A stretch of DNA of 64,000 bases from Galbibacter kalidii. Lineage in GTDB: Bacteria > Bacteroidota > Bacteroidia > Flavobacteriales > Flavobacteriaceae. Location of the stretch: NCBI RefSeq assembly GCF_026241135.1, contig NZ_JAPFGA010000007.1:1-64000 (forward strand). Direction: 5' to 3'. The notes beneath the pieces were generated by a model. The model was not told the origin of the DNA. It ran no database searches and saw only the letters and a program-made list of their open reading frames with translations. Both the position numbers and the translations under genes were made by a program. Each line of letters opens with the position of its first letter. Position 1 is the first letter of the stretch. Of this stretch, positions 21,892-31,047 are shown piece by piece.

Positions 21892-22836
21892 TTACAATTG
21901 CTTGAAAGGAAAAAGCCATTCGGTGTCTTCGGTAAGCTGTTCGTAATAGAGGTTTTGGGTCTGTGTTATTTTTTTTGTTTTCCCATTAAAAGTATATTGA
22001 TAAAAGGTCTCATTTCCATAAGCGTCATAGGTGAACCATTCTTCATGTCCACGGCTGTCCTTAAAGTGAACCAAGAGATTTTCATCATTAAATTCTTGCC
22101 ATTCTTCAATTGCACTTGTAGGGATTTCTCCTGTACTTGTTTCAACAGAACTTAAATAATCAGGGAGAATATCTTTCAGGTAAACTTGGTTTCCCCGCTC
22201 ATCATATTTATAAATTTTTTCATAACCTGAAGAGTTTTTGAACTGTATTAACCTATCAGCTTGGTCATACGCCCATGTCTCTATATGGCCATCACCTGTT
22301 TTGCTGGAAACCAATCGTCCTTTTTCGTCATACTCAAATAGTTTTTCTCCACTGCTGAACTTGTGATATGTCTCTTTTCCATCACTGTTGTATTCCCACC
22401 ATTCTTCAAGCTCGAAAAACTCACTCTTGTAATAGATTAGATTTCCCTGATCATCAAAATGATGTGTGTGAGTATCCCCTTCATAATCCTTTACAACATG
22501 CAAAGCGGGGAACCCATTGGGATGGTATTTATTATGTTCTTCATACCCAAATGAGCCTCGTAACTCTTTATAAATTTTTATGCGCCCATTTTCATCATAT
22601 TCCCACCATTGCCGATAGTCTTCAGTATCTATTGTATGTATGGGCTTTTTCTCCGAATTATACGCACAAGCTTTTTCATAACCATCGCTTCTTATTGTTT
22701 TGACATACAAGCCATTTTTAAAAACAAACCATTCTTCTATGTCGTTTCTCTTTTCATAAATTTTGTCTCCCTTTTCATTAAAGGCAGTAAGTATTTTATC
22801 ATTTTTTCCTTCACGTATTTTTTGAAAAATCTTCAT
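21892..22836 (-). CDS. RHS/YD-repeat-like protein (paralogue 1)
   Basis: 314 residues built almost entirely of 20-24-residue repeats of the type WWEYDENGRIKIYKE / WAYDQADRLIQFKNSSG, resembling the YD repeats of RHS proteins. There is no signal peptide, transmembrane segment, toxin tip or RHS core-boundary motif, so it is not a normal RHS toxin. It shares its start (MKIFQKI) and end (EEWFTYDAYGNET, YYEQLTE, TEWLFPF) with the next gene. Last gene of the minus-strand cluster. It may be an immunity-like or binding protein; function unknown. Confidence 0.75.
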   Translation of the reverse strand: MKIFQKIREGKNDKILTAFNEKGDKIYEKRNDIEEWFVFKNGLYVKTIRSDGYEKACAYNSEKKPIHTIDTEDYRQWWEYDENGRIKIYKELRGSFGYEEHNKYHPNGFPALHVVKDYEGDTHTHHFDDQGNLIYYKSEFFELEEWWEYNSDGKETYHKFSSGEKLFEYDEKGRLVSSKTGDGHIETWAYDQADRLIQFKNSSGYEKIYKYDERGNQVYLKDILPDYLSSVETSTGEIPTSAIEEWQEFNDENLLVHFKDSRGHEEWFTYDAYGNETFYQYTFNGKTKKITQTQNLYYEQLTEDTEWLFPFKQL

Positions 22837-22869
22837 TTTACTGTTCGTTTACCCTGTTTTTTAACGAAT

Positions 22870-23877
22870 TCATTTTTGTTCAAAAGGGAAAAGCCATTCG
22901 GTGTATTCGGTAAGCTGTTCGTAATAGAGGTATTGGGTTTTTGCAGTCCATTGTACTTTACCGTTTTCAAGCCATTTTTTGTTGGTTTCATTTCCATAAG
23001 CGTCATAAGTGAACCATTCCTCTTTCCCGTCATTGTTCTTAGAGTGGATCAAGAGGTTTTGGTCGTTATATTCCCACCACATTTCCCACGGATCACCAGG
23101 TGGGAGCAAATTCTCTTCCCAATAGTCTGCAAATTCGGGGAGAACATGTGACTTCTTATAGATTTTGTTTCCCCGGTCATCATATTTATATATTGTTTCA
23201 GAACCGGAAGAGGTGATGATTTGTATTATCCTACCAGCTTTGTCATATTTTCTGTTTTCCTTAGAACCATCATTTTTTTCAGTAATCACCAAGCGTCCTT
23301 TTTCGTCATATTTATACAGCCATTGTTCTCCGTTGCTGTTTTTGTAAGATGTCTTTTTCCCTTTTTGACCATAAGTCCACCATTCTTCCTTGCCAATTGT
23401 ATGGTATTTACAATAGACTTCGTTTCCCCAATTGTCGTAGCGGTATGTTTCAAAGGTTTCGCCATCCATTAAAAGTGATAAGGACACAAGATTTCCTTCA
23501 GGAGTATGTTCATAATGTTTCTCTTTCCCATTTGAGTTTTTATAGGATTTTAGATGCTCATTTTGGTCATATTCCCACCATTCTTCATAACCCTTGGTGT
23601 CTTTGGCATGTATGGGTTTTCCTTCAGGGTTATATTCCCATTGCCTTTCAAACCCTTTGTTGTCCTTTACTAAAAGGGGGTTTCCTTCAGCATTGTGCTC
23701 ACGGTTTACCACAAGGCCATCACTGTTTATTACCTTGATGAGCAAGCCGTTTTTACGGACAAACCAGGTTTCCATACCGTAATTATTTTGATAAATTTCT
23801 TCCCCGTTTTTATCATAAGCGGTGAGTATTCTACCATCTGCGGATAAAGAGTCATATATTTTTTGAAAGATTTTCAT
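22870..23877 (-). CDS. RHS/YD-repeat-like protein (paralogue 2)
   Basis: 335 residues, paralogous to the following gene, with a 33-base spacer. About ten YD-like repeats are visible, for example WEYNPEGKPIHAKDTKGYEEW, YKYDEKGRLVITEKNDGS and KYDDRGNKIYKKS. It is cytosolic by sequence. Tandem duplication of this gene type, with internal repeats of the same unit, suggests frequent recombination. Function unknown. Confidence 0.75.
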   Translation of the reverse strand: MKIFQKIYDSLSADGRILTAYDKNGEEIYQNNYGMETWFVRKNGLLIKVINSDGLVVNREHNAEGNPLLVKDNKGFERQWEYNPEGKPIHAKDTKGYEEWWEYDQNEHLKSYKNSNGKEKHYEHTPEGNLVSLSLLMDGETFETYRYDNWGNEVYCKYHTIGKEEWWTYGQKGKKTSYKNSNGEQWLYKYDEKGRLVITEKNDGSKENRKYDKAGRIIQIITSSGSETIYKYDDRGNKIYKKSHVLPEFADYWEENLLPPGDPWEMWWEYNDQNLLIHSKNNDGKEEWFTYDAYGNETNKKWLENGKVQWTAKTQYLYYEQLTEYTEWLFPFEQK

Positions 23878-23911
23878 TTTAAATTGTTTTTTTGAATGTT
23901 TGAAATATTAC

Positions 23912-24622
23912 CTATTTGATGATTTCTCCTTCTTTGTTTAAAAGTTCTATTTTGGGAGTATCGTTTTCATCAATATATATTTTAATTCTGGGTCTGCCTT
24001 TTTTGTCATTTATAAAGAGGCCTACATTTTTATTGAAATTTTTCCCGATAAACAACCGGTCTTCCATCAACAGACTGTCCAGTTCCATTTTGTGATAGGC
24101 TTGTTTCTTTTCTGAATCGGTTTTGAGGTTTTCGATTTCCTTAAATCGGTTCATTCTTGCTGTATAGGTGTTTTCTTTTGGAAAATCCCAAATTTGCAAT
24201 CCGTATTTTCTTTTGTGGTTTTTTGTGTTTTCCATATACTGAAGCTGCATGATTTGGTCGTCTTTAAACTTATCTACAGACAGTACCATTCCGGCATCTT
24301 TTTCGTTGCCATCATATATCAAACCGCCACACTCATCTCCGGATGAATTGAAAAAAATTATCCCCGATGGCCTCTCCCTTTCCTGAAACTCTTTCCCGTT
24401 CATCATTCCAGGGTGTTGCCGGGTTTTATTACTGATGACCATCCGTAAATTCTTACCGCTTTCATCAACAATATTTAAGCGTTTTATAGTTAACTCATCA
24501 AGGTTTTCTTTTTTCTCGGAGTCCCTAAACCCCATAAAAATGAATGTAATCAGTATAAGATTGCTTACAAGTACATAAAATGTGAGAAAATTGACTTTTC
24601 TTTTTAAGCTTTTATTGTTCAT
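23912..24622 (-). CDS. Membrane-anchored protein of unknown function
   Basis: 236 residues. One N-terminal transmembrane helix (FLTFYVLVSNLILITFIFMGF) is followed by an exported domain with LRMVISNKTRQHPGMMNGKEF, GIIFFNSSGDECGGLIYDG and GRPRIKIYIDENDTPKIELL. I recognise the type from other Bacteroidetes genomes but know no function. The start codon overlaps the stop of the upstream gene by one base (TAATG), so they are translationally coupled. Confidence 0.75.
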   Translation of the reverse strand: MNNKSLKRKVNFLTFYVLVSNLILITFIFMGFRDSEKKENLDELTIKRLNIVDESGKNLRMVISNKTRQHPGMMNGKEFQERERPSGIIFFNSSGDECGGLIYDGNEKDAGMVLSVDKFKDDQIMQLQYMENTKNHKRKYGLQIWDFPKENTYTARMNRFKEIENLKTDSEKKQAYHKMELDSLLMEDRLFIGKNFNKNVGLFINDKKGRPRIKIYIDENDTPKIELLNKEGEIIK

Positions 24623-25716
24623 TATTTTATTATTTGATAAATATTAATGGTTTGATCTTCCCATGAGATTCCCATATTCAGGTCGGGATTATATGTGTTT
24701 ATAAACACCTCCTTATCGTGAAGCAACACCTCCCCATCAAGGGAAAGTACAGCCAGGCCTTTTTCGTTTGGAACAAGGACAAAAGCATGCAAATCTTTGC
24801 TAAAATATATTTTAGCGTAGAATGCATTAAAATTATCTACGCTAACTTTCCTTTTAAGTTCTGGCTTATCACTATTTATTTTATAAAAATGTATTTCATC
24901 ATTTACCCTTGTTTCACTATTAACTTCTTCTTCTCCTTCTTCAGATGCATTGTAAACTACGGCTACTGTTTCATTATCAACCCAACAAGCTGGCCTGTTG
25001 CAATGCTCCCAAATATCTAAAAGTTTATCTGTTATCCGGTGGTTATGAATAAAGTCGTCTACATTATAAACACAATACGAATCATTCGATCCCCAAATCC
25101 AACCGGCACTTAAAAAGTGTTGTTGGTCTGGCGACATTTCCAGCCTGCCATAAAAATAATCGTATGCTCTCGGCCATTTGATGGTATTGTTGATTTTGTA
25201 CTTTTCCTGAAGTTCTAAATGCCTTTGCTCTGCGCCTTCTTCTATCAAAGATTTTGCTGCGGTTAAGATATGTAAGGTATCCAGATTTATGATTTGAAGA
25301 TGGTTCCATTCTTCGGAATAGATTAAATGAGGGACTTCTTCTTTGTTTTTAAATAATGCTATGGGATATTGTGTAATATTGGCATGACAGTCGGTCCTTC
25401 CAAAGTGGAGGGCTTCATATTTCCCCGGATGGTGTATATAGCCATGGCATTTAAAATCATTTACAACCACTACAATATCATTTATAGTATAGATGGAAAC
25501 GGGGTCGTCTATATCAAAACACCCGTCTGAATATTGAATGCCGTTTTTTACAGAAAATAAAGGTGTTGTTTTATCCGCATCTATTTTATATCGTAACATA
25601 AGGCCGGAACTCATGAGCATCACTAATTCATTAGGGGCTGACAGGGCTGCAGCCTTTATGGTTTCGTCCGTATTAAATGTTAGCCTGTGGGTTTTATGTA
25701 ATTTGATGGTTTTCAT
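24622..25716 (-). CDS. Beta-propeller-like protein of unknown function (paralogue 1)
   Basis: 364 residues, no signal peptide. Beta-rich blade-like segments include SAPNELVMLMSSG, HLQIINLDTLHILTAAKSLI, YDYFYGRLEMSPDQQHFLSAG and NPDLNMGISWEDQTINIYQ. It is clearly paralogous to the next gene (same order of motifs throughout). The WD40/propeller reading is an inference from the repeated NLDT/SPD-like strand pattern; no catalytic residues were recognised. Confidence 0.75.
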   Translation of the reverse strand: MKTIKLHKTHRLTFNTDETIKAAALSAPNELVMLMSSGLMLRYKIDADKTTPLFSVKNGIQYSDGCFDIDDPVSIYTINDIVVVVNDFKCHGYIHHPGKYEALHFGRTDCHANITQYPIALFKNKEEVPHLIYSEEWNHLQIINLDTLHILTAAKSLIEEGAEQRHLELQEKYKINNTIKWPRAYDYFYGRLEMSPDQQHFLSAGWIWGSNDSYCVYNVDDFIHNHRITDKLLDIWEHCNRPACWVDNETVAVVYNASEEGEEEVNSETRVNDEIHFYKINSDKPELKRKVSVDNFNAFYAKIYFSKDLHAFVLVPNEKGLAVLSLDGEVLLHDKEVFINTYNPDLNMGISWEDQTINIYQIIK

Positions 25717-25720
25717 TTTT

Positions 25721-26806
25721 TTAGGTGAATGCTTCTATTTGATAAACCTTAACCGTTTTATCTTCCCATTGAAGGCATAGGTTCAGATCGGGATTGTATG
25801 TATCTATTTCTATTTCCTTATCGTGAAACCAAATTTCCCCATTAAGGGAAAATATAGCCAAGCCTTTTTCGTCTCCAACCAAGACAATGGCATTTAATGC
25901 CTTACAGAAATAGATTTCGGATTTAGAGAGTTCAAAACCTTCTACCTTGATTTTTCTTACAAATTCAGATTCCTTATCGTCGATCTTGTAAAAGTGTATT
26001 TCGTCATGCCATTTTTTTTTGTTTTCATCATAATCGAAATGCCCAACAGCAACGGTATTGTTGCTTACCCAGCAAACAGGTCTGTCACAATGTTCGCCCG
26101 CATATACATCTTTATAAGAAATGCGGTTGTTGTTTATGAAATTATGTACATTGTAAACATTGTACAGATCGAATGAACCCCAAATCCAACCGGCGCTTAA
26201 AAAGTGTTGTTTGTCTGGTGACATTTCCAGCCTGCCATAAAAATAATCATATGTCCTCGGCCAGGGATTCATGTCAGAGAAATTTTCTGCCCCATAAACA
26301 TCCCAATGTTTTTCTTCTGCATCTACTTCTATCAGTGATTTTGTGGCAGTTAAAAGCATCCGGGTGTCCAGGTTCATGATTTGAAGATGGTTCCATCCTA
26401 CCGCATAGATCATATGGGGGATTCCGCTTTCATTTTTATATAAGGCAATGGGAAACTTTGATGCCCTGGCATGATAATCTTTTCTGAAGATATGCATGAG
26501 GTGGTATTTTCCCGGATAGTGAATATAACCATGACACTTATAATCATTTACCACCACCACAATATCGTCTAATGTATATAGGGTAGAAGGGGCATTTATA
26601 TCAAAACCGCCATCGCTGTATACAACATGCTTACTGGCTATGGTAAACAAGGTTTCTGTTTCCTCTTCTTTTATTTTATGACGCACCACATCTCCCGAAC
26701 TCATTAACATGACCAACTCATTAGGCGCTGATAGGGTAGCGGTCTTGATGATATCGTCTGTTTTTAGAGTTATTTCATTACGCTTTTGTATTTCTATCTT
26801 TTTCAT
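25721..26806 (-). CDS. Beta-propeller-like protein of unknown function (paralogue 2)
   Basis: Paralogue of the following gene. It shares SAPNELVMLMSSG, VVVVNDYKCHGYIHYPGKY, YDYFYGRLEMSPDKQHFLSAGWIWGS, and the end NPDLNLCLQWEDKTVKVYQ. ATG at 26806 (MKKIEIQKR) matches the paralogue start and leaves a 13-base gap to the upstream gene. An upstream in-frame start at 26833 would overlap it. Cytosolic. Function unknown; context suggests the same pathway as the flanking DUF4303-like proteins. Confidence 0.75.
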   Translation of the reverse strand: MKKIEIQKRNEITLKTDDIIKTATLSAPNELVMLMSSGDVVRHKIKEEETETLFTIASKHVVYSDGGFDINAPSTLYTLDDIVVVVNDYKCHGYIHYPGKYHLMHIFRKDYHARASKFPIALYKNESGIPHMIYAVGWNHLQIMNLDTRMLLTATKSLIEVDAEEKHWDVYGAENFSDMNPWPRTYDYFYGRLEMSPDKQHFLSAGWIWGSFDLYNVYNVHNFINNNRISYKDVYAGEHCDRPVCWVSNNTVAVGHFDYDENKKKWHDEIHFYKIDDKESEFVRKIKVEGFELSKSEIYFCKALNAIVLVGDEKGLAIFSLNGEIWFHDKEIEIDTYNPDLNLCLQWEDKTVKVYQIEAFT

Positions 26807-26819
26807 GGTAGGTTTTTGT

Positions 26820-27986
26820 TTATACGGTTTCAATCCATACTACAAATTCTTTTACTTTTTCCTCACCATTGGCTTTCACGTTTAGCGCTACTACCTGTTT
26901 GTCATATCCCGATTTATGAATGATTATGGGTTTGTCTATGTTACAGAATTCTTGAACGTTCGGAATTATGCTAACCAGTTTGTTTATAAAGAATCGTGTA
27001 ATTTCCTTTCCTTTTTCAAGGCAACCTGCTTTATTTTTTTCGTACTCCTCATTCGTATAGTACAGTTCTTTATATTTTGAGTATTTATTTAGTGGTTCTC
27101 GTGCTTTGATGTCGTTTTTTGTGCAGATTTTCAACTGATTGTCTTGCAGCCAAAATTCAAGGTTCCATTTGGCTTCCTGCTCAGTCTTGGCATTTTCTTT
27201 TACTGAATTAAAATGACTTGTAGTATTATATCCCAAGGTGGCAGTGGGGTGTCTTGGATCATCATCGTTAACAAAAAGCGAAAACGCATAAATGTCCTCT
27301 TTTTCGGCTTCGGGTATATATGACAAACGGGTTAGTTTATAAAAGATATGCGCATATAAATCGCCCCCATATTCATTAATTTCATCGGTATACTCTTTTA
27401 CCAGTTCTTTACCATTGGCTTGGATATTGTATTCGGTTTCTCCTTTATATGGTGTCAGCTCGTGGATGATAATAGGTACATTCAGCTCATATTGTTGATG
27501 TATTTGCCGGACTACCCGAACAAGTATCTGGATAAAACGTTGTGTAATTTCCCTTGCCTTTCCCATACAGGTATCCCTGTCTTTCCACGACTCTTCTTTA
27601 TTGTAGTACAATCCTATTCCTTCAATCCAATTTTTAATCAGTTCTCGACCTTTACTATCGTTTGCAGCTCCAATTTCCACGATTTCATTTTGGAGCCAAA
27701 AAGCATAATTCCACTTGGCTTCCATGTCATCATCAGGCGTTGTTATGTAATCGAAAAGCGTTTCCGGTTCTTTCCCGTCATTTGCCGATTCCAGCACCGA
27801 CCTGTAATGCTCCATCGTATTGTATCCTAGGGTTAAGGATGCGTTTATGGGATCGGAAAAGGCATCGTAAATAAAAAATGAATAGGCGTAAATTTCATCT
27901 TTTTCAGTCTTGATAATCCCTTCGATCTCTTTTGTTACTTTATCGAAGATATGTCGCTCTAACTCTTTAGTGTTTTGGTCTTTCAT
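26820..27986 (-). CDS. DUF4303-type protein, internally duplicated (copy A)
   Basis: 388 residues made of two similar halves (about 1-195 and 196-388). Each half has an ELERHIFDKVTKEIEG-like helix, an AYSFFIYDAFSDP / AFSLFVNDDDPRHP strand, LTLGYNT, a KWNYAFWLQN block, a YYNKEESWKDRDTCMGKA / YYTNEEYEKNKAGCLEKG block, and a NGKELVKEY ending. This is the DUF4303 pattern. Proteins of this type tend to occur near polymorphic-toxin and SMI1/SUKH-like immunity genes, from memory, which suggests but does not prove an immunity role. No signal peptide. Confidence 0.75.
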   Translation of the reverse strand: MKDQNTKELERHIFDKVTKEIEGIIKTEKDEIYAYSFFIYDAFSDPINASLTLGYNTMEHYRSVLESANDGKEPETLFDYITTPDDDMEAKWNYAFWLQNEIVEIGAANDSKGRELIKNWIEGIGLYYNKEESWKDRDTCMGKAREITQRFIQILVRVVRQIHQQYELNVPIIIHELTPYKGETEYNIQANGKELVKEYTDEINEYGGDLYAHIFYKLTRLSYIPEAEKEDIYAFSLFVNDDDPRHPTATLGYNTTSHFNSVKENAKTEQEAKWNLEFWLQDNQLKICTKNDIKAREPLNKYSKYKELYYTNEEYEKNKAGCLEKGKEITRFFINKLVSIIPNVQEFCNIDKPIIIHKSGYDKQVVALNVKANGEEKVKEFVVWIETV

Positions 27987-28030
27987 ATTGAACTCATTTA
28001 AAAAAGGAAATTATTGCAGATAGGTTTTGT

Positions 28031-29140
28031 TTATAGGGTTTCAATCCACGCTACAAATTCCTTTACTTTTTCCTCACCGTTGGCTTTCTCGTTTAGCGCC
28101 GCTATTTGTTTGTCGTATCCCGATTTATGGATGATTATGGGCTTGTCTGTCTTACAGGATCTTTGGATGAATGGAATAATGCTAACCAGTTTATCTATAA
28201 AAAACTGTGTTATTTCCTTTCCTTTTTCAAGGCATTTTGCTTTATCTTTTTCAAATTCCTCATCTGTATAATACAATTCTTTGTATGCTGTATAATTGCC
28301 TATAATCTCCCTTCCTTCGGGTTCGTTTTCCGAGCAGAGTTCCTTAATATTGTTTTGCAACCAAAAATCAAAGTTCCACTTGGCTTCCTGTTCGGTCTTG
28401 GCATTTTCTTTTACCGAATCGAAATGGCTTAATGTATTATACCCCAGGGTAGCCTTGGGCCATCTTGGGTCATTATCATCAACAAATAATGAATAGGCAT
28501 AAATATCTTCTTTTTCATCTTCAGGCATATATTTCAGCTTTAATAATGCATAAAGTATATAGCCGTACAGATCATGTGAATATTCGCCAATTGCATCGGT
28601 AAACTCTTTTGCCAACGCTTTGCCATTGGCTTGGATATTGTATTCGGTTTCCCCTTCATAAGCTTCAAGTTGGTGGATTATAATGGGTACTTCCAGTTTG
28701 TATTGCCGATGGATTTTCTGAATTACACGAACAAGCATTTGGATAAAATGTTGCGTGACTTCCCTTGCCTTGTCCATACAGGCATCAGAGTCTTGTGCGT
28801 ATTCCTCTTCAGTATAGTAAAGCCCTATTTCCTTTACCCAATTTTCAATTAATTCATGACCTTTACTATCGTCATAAGTTCCAATCTCTATAACATTATC
28901 ATTTACCCAGTCGGTATATTCCCCCCATTTCACATGGGGATCATGGACATTATCCCCTAATTGTTCTATAGTGTTGTAGCCCAAGGTTAAGGAAGCGTTT
29001 AGCGGATCGGCAAAGGCATCGTAAATATAAAATGAATAGGTGTAAATGGCACCTTTTTCAGTTTTGATAATCTCTTCGATTTCTTTTGTTACTTCATCGA
29101 AGATATATTTTTCTAAGGTTTTTGTGTTTTTGTCTTTCAT
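28031..29140 (-). CDS. DUF4303-type protein, internally duplicated (copy B)
   Basis: 369 residues. Same two-half arrangement as copy A and very similar to it (MKDKNTKTLEKYIFDEVTKEIEEIIKTEKG; C-terminal NGEEKVKEFVAWIETL). Where copy A has a longer loop after the first LGYNT, this copy is shorter (EQLGDNVHDPHVKWGEY). It is 44 bases upstream of copy A in the same direction, a clear tandem duplication. Confidence 0.75.
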   Translation of the reverse strand: MKDKNTKTLEKYIFDEVTKEIEEIIKTEKGAIYTYSFYIYDAFADPLNASLTLGYNTIEQLGDNVHDPHVKWGEYTDWVNDNVIEIGTYDDSKGHELIENWVKEIGLYYTEEEYAQDSDACMDKAREVTQHFIQMLVRVIQKIHRQYKLEVPIIIHQLEAYEGETEYNIQANGKALAKEFTDAIGEYSHDLYGYILYALLKLKYMPEDEKEDIYAYSLFVDDNDPRWPKATLGYNTLSHFDSVKENAKTEQEAKWNFDFWLQNNIKELCSENEPEGREIIGNYTAYKELYYTDEEFEKDKAKCLEKGKEITQFFIDKLVSIIPFIQRSCKTDKPIIIHKSGYDKQIAALNEKANGEEKVKEFVAWIETL

Positions 29141-29225
29141 AAAATTTTCTGTTGATGGTTTGTGTATGAGGACAATTGTATTTTTGGACTAATGCTTTTC
29201 ATGGGAGCATTGTTGTTGATAATTC

Positions 29226-29618
29226 TTATTTTTTCATTTTTATTACAATCGGGTATCTTTTTCCGCTAATGTTTGTCCATCCAGCGATTAAAATCCAATT
29301 TCCGTGAAGATTCAAATTAATATTAACATTATTATGCTCCATAAAATATAAAGCTATTTCATAATGATCTTGATTGTTGTCGTTGATTACAATGTGTCCT
29401 TTACTTCCTAAATCAAGTTCTCCCACATAAAATTCAGGGGGATAAAGTGCATATCCAAATTCGAATTCATCTGATTCACACAAATTATCAAAAACGAATT
29501 CATTCGCTTTAATTGCTAAATCGACAATTTTATTTCCTTCTATCTGAATGCTACAGTTTTCCTTATCAAATGAAAAGTCATATTCCCCAATGGAAAACTC
29601 TTCTTTTATGTCATCCAT
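29226..29618 (-). CDS. Small acidic protein of unknown function
   Basis: 130 residues, acidic, no signal peptide, predicted beta-rich with FGYALYPPEFYVGELDLGSKGH and GNWILIAGWTNISGKRYPI. Size, acidity and position between DUF4303-type genes fit an immunity-like protein, but no known family is recognised. A terminator at 29665 separates it from the gene upstream. Confidence 0.6.
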   Translation of the reverse strand: MDDIKEEFSIGEYDFSFDKENCSIQIEGNKIVDLAIKANEFVFDNLCESDEFEFGYALYPPEFYVGELDLGSKGHIVINDNNQDHYEIALYFMEHNNVNINLNLHGNWILIAGWTNISGKRYPIVIKMKK

Positions 29619-29664
29619 ATTCTTTTAGAATAAGGTAAGTTTATAGTTTTCAATTTACATACAA

Positions 29665-29692
29665 CTAAGGGTGCCTTTCTGGGCACCCTTAG
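29665..29692. terminator. Hairpin terminator inside the cluster
   Basis: CTAAGGGTGCC and GGCACCCTTAG are exact inverted copies around a six-base loop. It lies downstream of the 382-residue gene at 29731-30879 and divides the cluster into at least two transcripts. Confidence 0.75.
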
Positions 29693-29730
29693 GTAGGTAT
29701 TCACAAATTAATTAACACAACATTCTTTTA

Positions 29731-30879
29731 TTAATTGTTTTGTTTAGAATAGTCCTTGTATAGTTTCATAGGAGTGTCACTATCATTGTCCGCACTAGGA
29801 TACATATACGCTTTATCGTTAATTAATGGCGGATATGCAAAATAGGATCCACCTCCCCAACCATCGTTTTCATAACTGAATGTGTTCCAGTTTTCTTGAC
29901 CCTTAATTTCATTGGTTTGTATAGTAAAGGATCCGGTGGCTTCGTTTTGAATACTTTTTTTATGGCGTAACACCACACCGTCATATTCATTTGGGATACC
30001 TCTAAAACGGACTAATACATCATCGCCGATTTCTACCATCGTCAATGTTGCGGAACCCCCTGAATAGGTAACAACGTTTTCTGCCAACAAGGACATATCC
30101 GGAAGAGGTTCTTTAACTACCTCTGGTTTGTCATTTTTGAAAGCTTCTATTTCAGCTGTGATTTTTTCGGCTTCCTCTTTTTTCGGCGGATTCTCATCCA
30201 AGGATAAATAGTATTGAATTTCGTGAAGTACGTCGTCTGCCAACACTAATTTCCCTTCTCGGTCATCACGTGCTTCATATTCTGCCAGTTTCTCTTGTAC
30301 GGTTTTCCATACTTTTCCGGTTTTTTCTTCTAAAGCTCTTTCTTCCCATACCCCTTTCAACGACTCGATCATGATGTTGTTTGGGAACGACTTTAAGGCT
30401 TTCTTTATATTATCCAGAACGGCATAGGCAGGTGCTTCGGTAGTGTTGAAAAGTTCTACTAAGGTATCAGAAATGCTTCCAATCCCTATTCCGTATAAAT
30501 TATTATAATCCCTTATGATCAATAACTGTCCCTTTTTTAAAGCCGGGAATTCCAACTCAAAAACATGCTCAGCTACCTGTACGATCTTAGGCTCGATCCG
30601 ATTGGTGTAGTCGTGGTTGACAATATCCAGATCTTGGGCAAAAAAGGATGTGTGTTCATAATGCCATTTTGGTCTGTAAACTACAACCTTAAAATCTTTG
30701 TCGGCCGGGACGTACTTTAGGCCTCCTAGTTTGTTAAAACCAAACTCCATTTTAATGGGATATGGGTCAATAGCATAAAAAGTGCTGTCTACCATAATAT
30801 AATATCCGTATTCGGATAGTTGCGGACTTGTGTTAGCCAATTGTGAGGTTTCTCCTGATGATGTTGGTGTTTGTGCCAT
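29731..30879 (-). CDS. Protein of unknown function in the paralogue cluster
   Basis: 382 residues without signal peptide, starting with a polar linker (MAQTPTSSGETSQ). An N-terminal beta-rich domain (DSTFYAIDPYPIKMEFGFNK, HVFELEFPALKKGQLLIIR) is followed by a charged helical middle (VWKTVQEKLAEYEARDDREG) and another beta-rich end (NWNTFSYENDGWGGGSYFAYP). It has its own terminator. It could be a structural or adaptor-like component of the locus, but I recognise no family. Confidence 0.65.
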   Translation of the reverse strand: MAQTPTSSGETSQLANTSPQLSEYGYYIMVDSTFYAIDPYPIKMEFGFNKLGGLKYVPADKDFKVVVYRPKWHYEHTSFFAQDLDIVNHDYTNRIEPKIVQVAEHVFELEFPALKKGQLLIIRDYNNLYGIGIGSISDTLVELFNTTEAPAYAVLDNIKKALKSFPNNIMIESLKGVWEERALEEKTGKVWKTVQEKLAEYEARDDREGKLVLADDVLHEIQYYLSLDENPPKKEEAEKITAEIEAFKNDKPEVVKEPLPDMSLLAENVVTYSGGSATLTMVEIGDDVLVRFRGIPNEYDGVVLRHKKSIQNEATGSFTIQTNEIKGQENWNTFSYENDGWGGGSYFAYPPLINDKAYMYPSADNDSDTPMKLYKDYSKQNN

Positions 30880-30975
30880 GGTAATTGGATTAAAAATTAA
30901 AAAATGCGATTGTTATAAGTTTTCGTATCGTAATTATGAATAGTGTAATCATTATTTCTTGATCACTCTATTTTC

Positions 30976-31042
30976 GAGCAATATTAAACAAGTCCGTAAA
31001 AGAAAATGTGCCACCCGAACGAGTGGTACGTCTTTTTTAAAT
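30976..31042. repeat. Direct repeat copy 1 with hairpin, downstream of DUF4303 copy C
   Basis: About 67 bases matching 32203-32274 with few differences. The core GTGCCACCCGAACGAGTGGT forms a short stem-loop with flanking A- and T-runs, so it also acts as a plausible bidirectional terminator. Confidence 0.7.
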
Positions 31043-31047
31043 GGATG

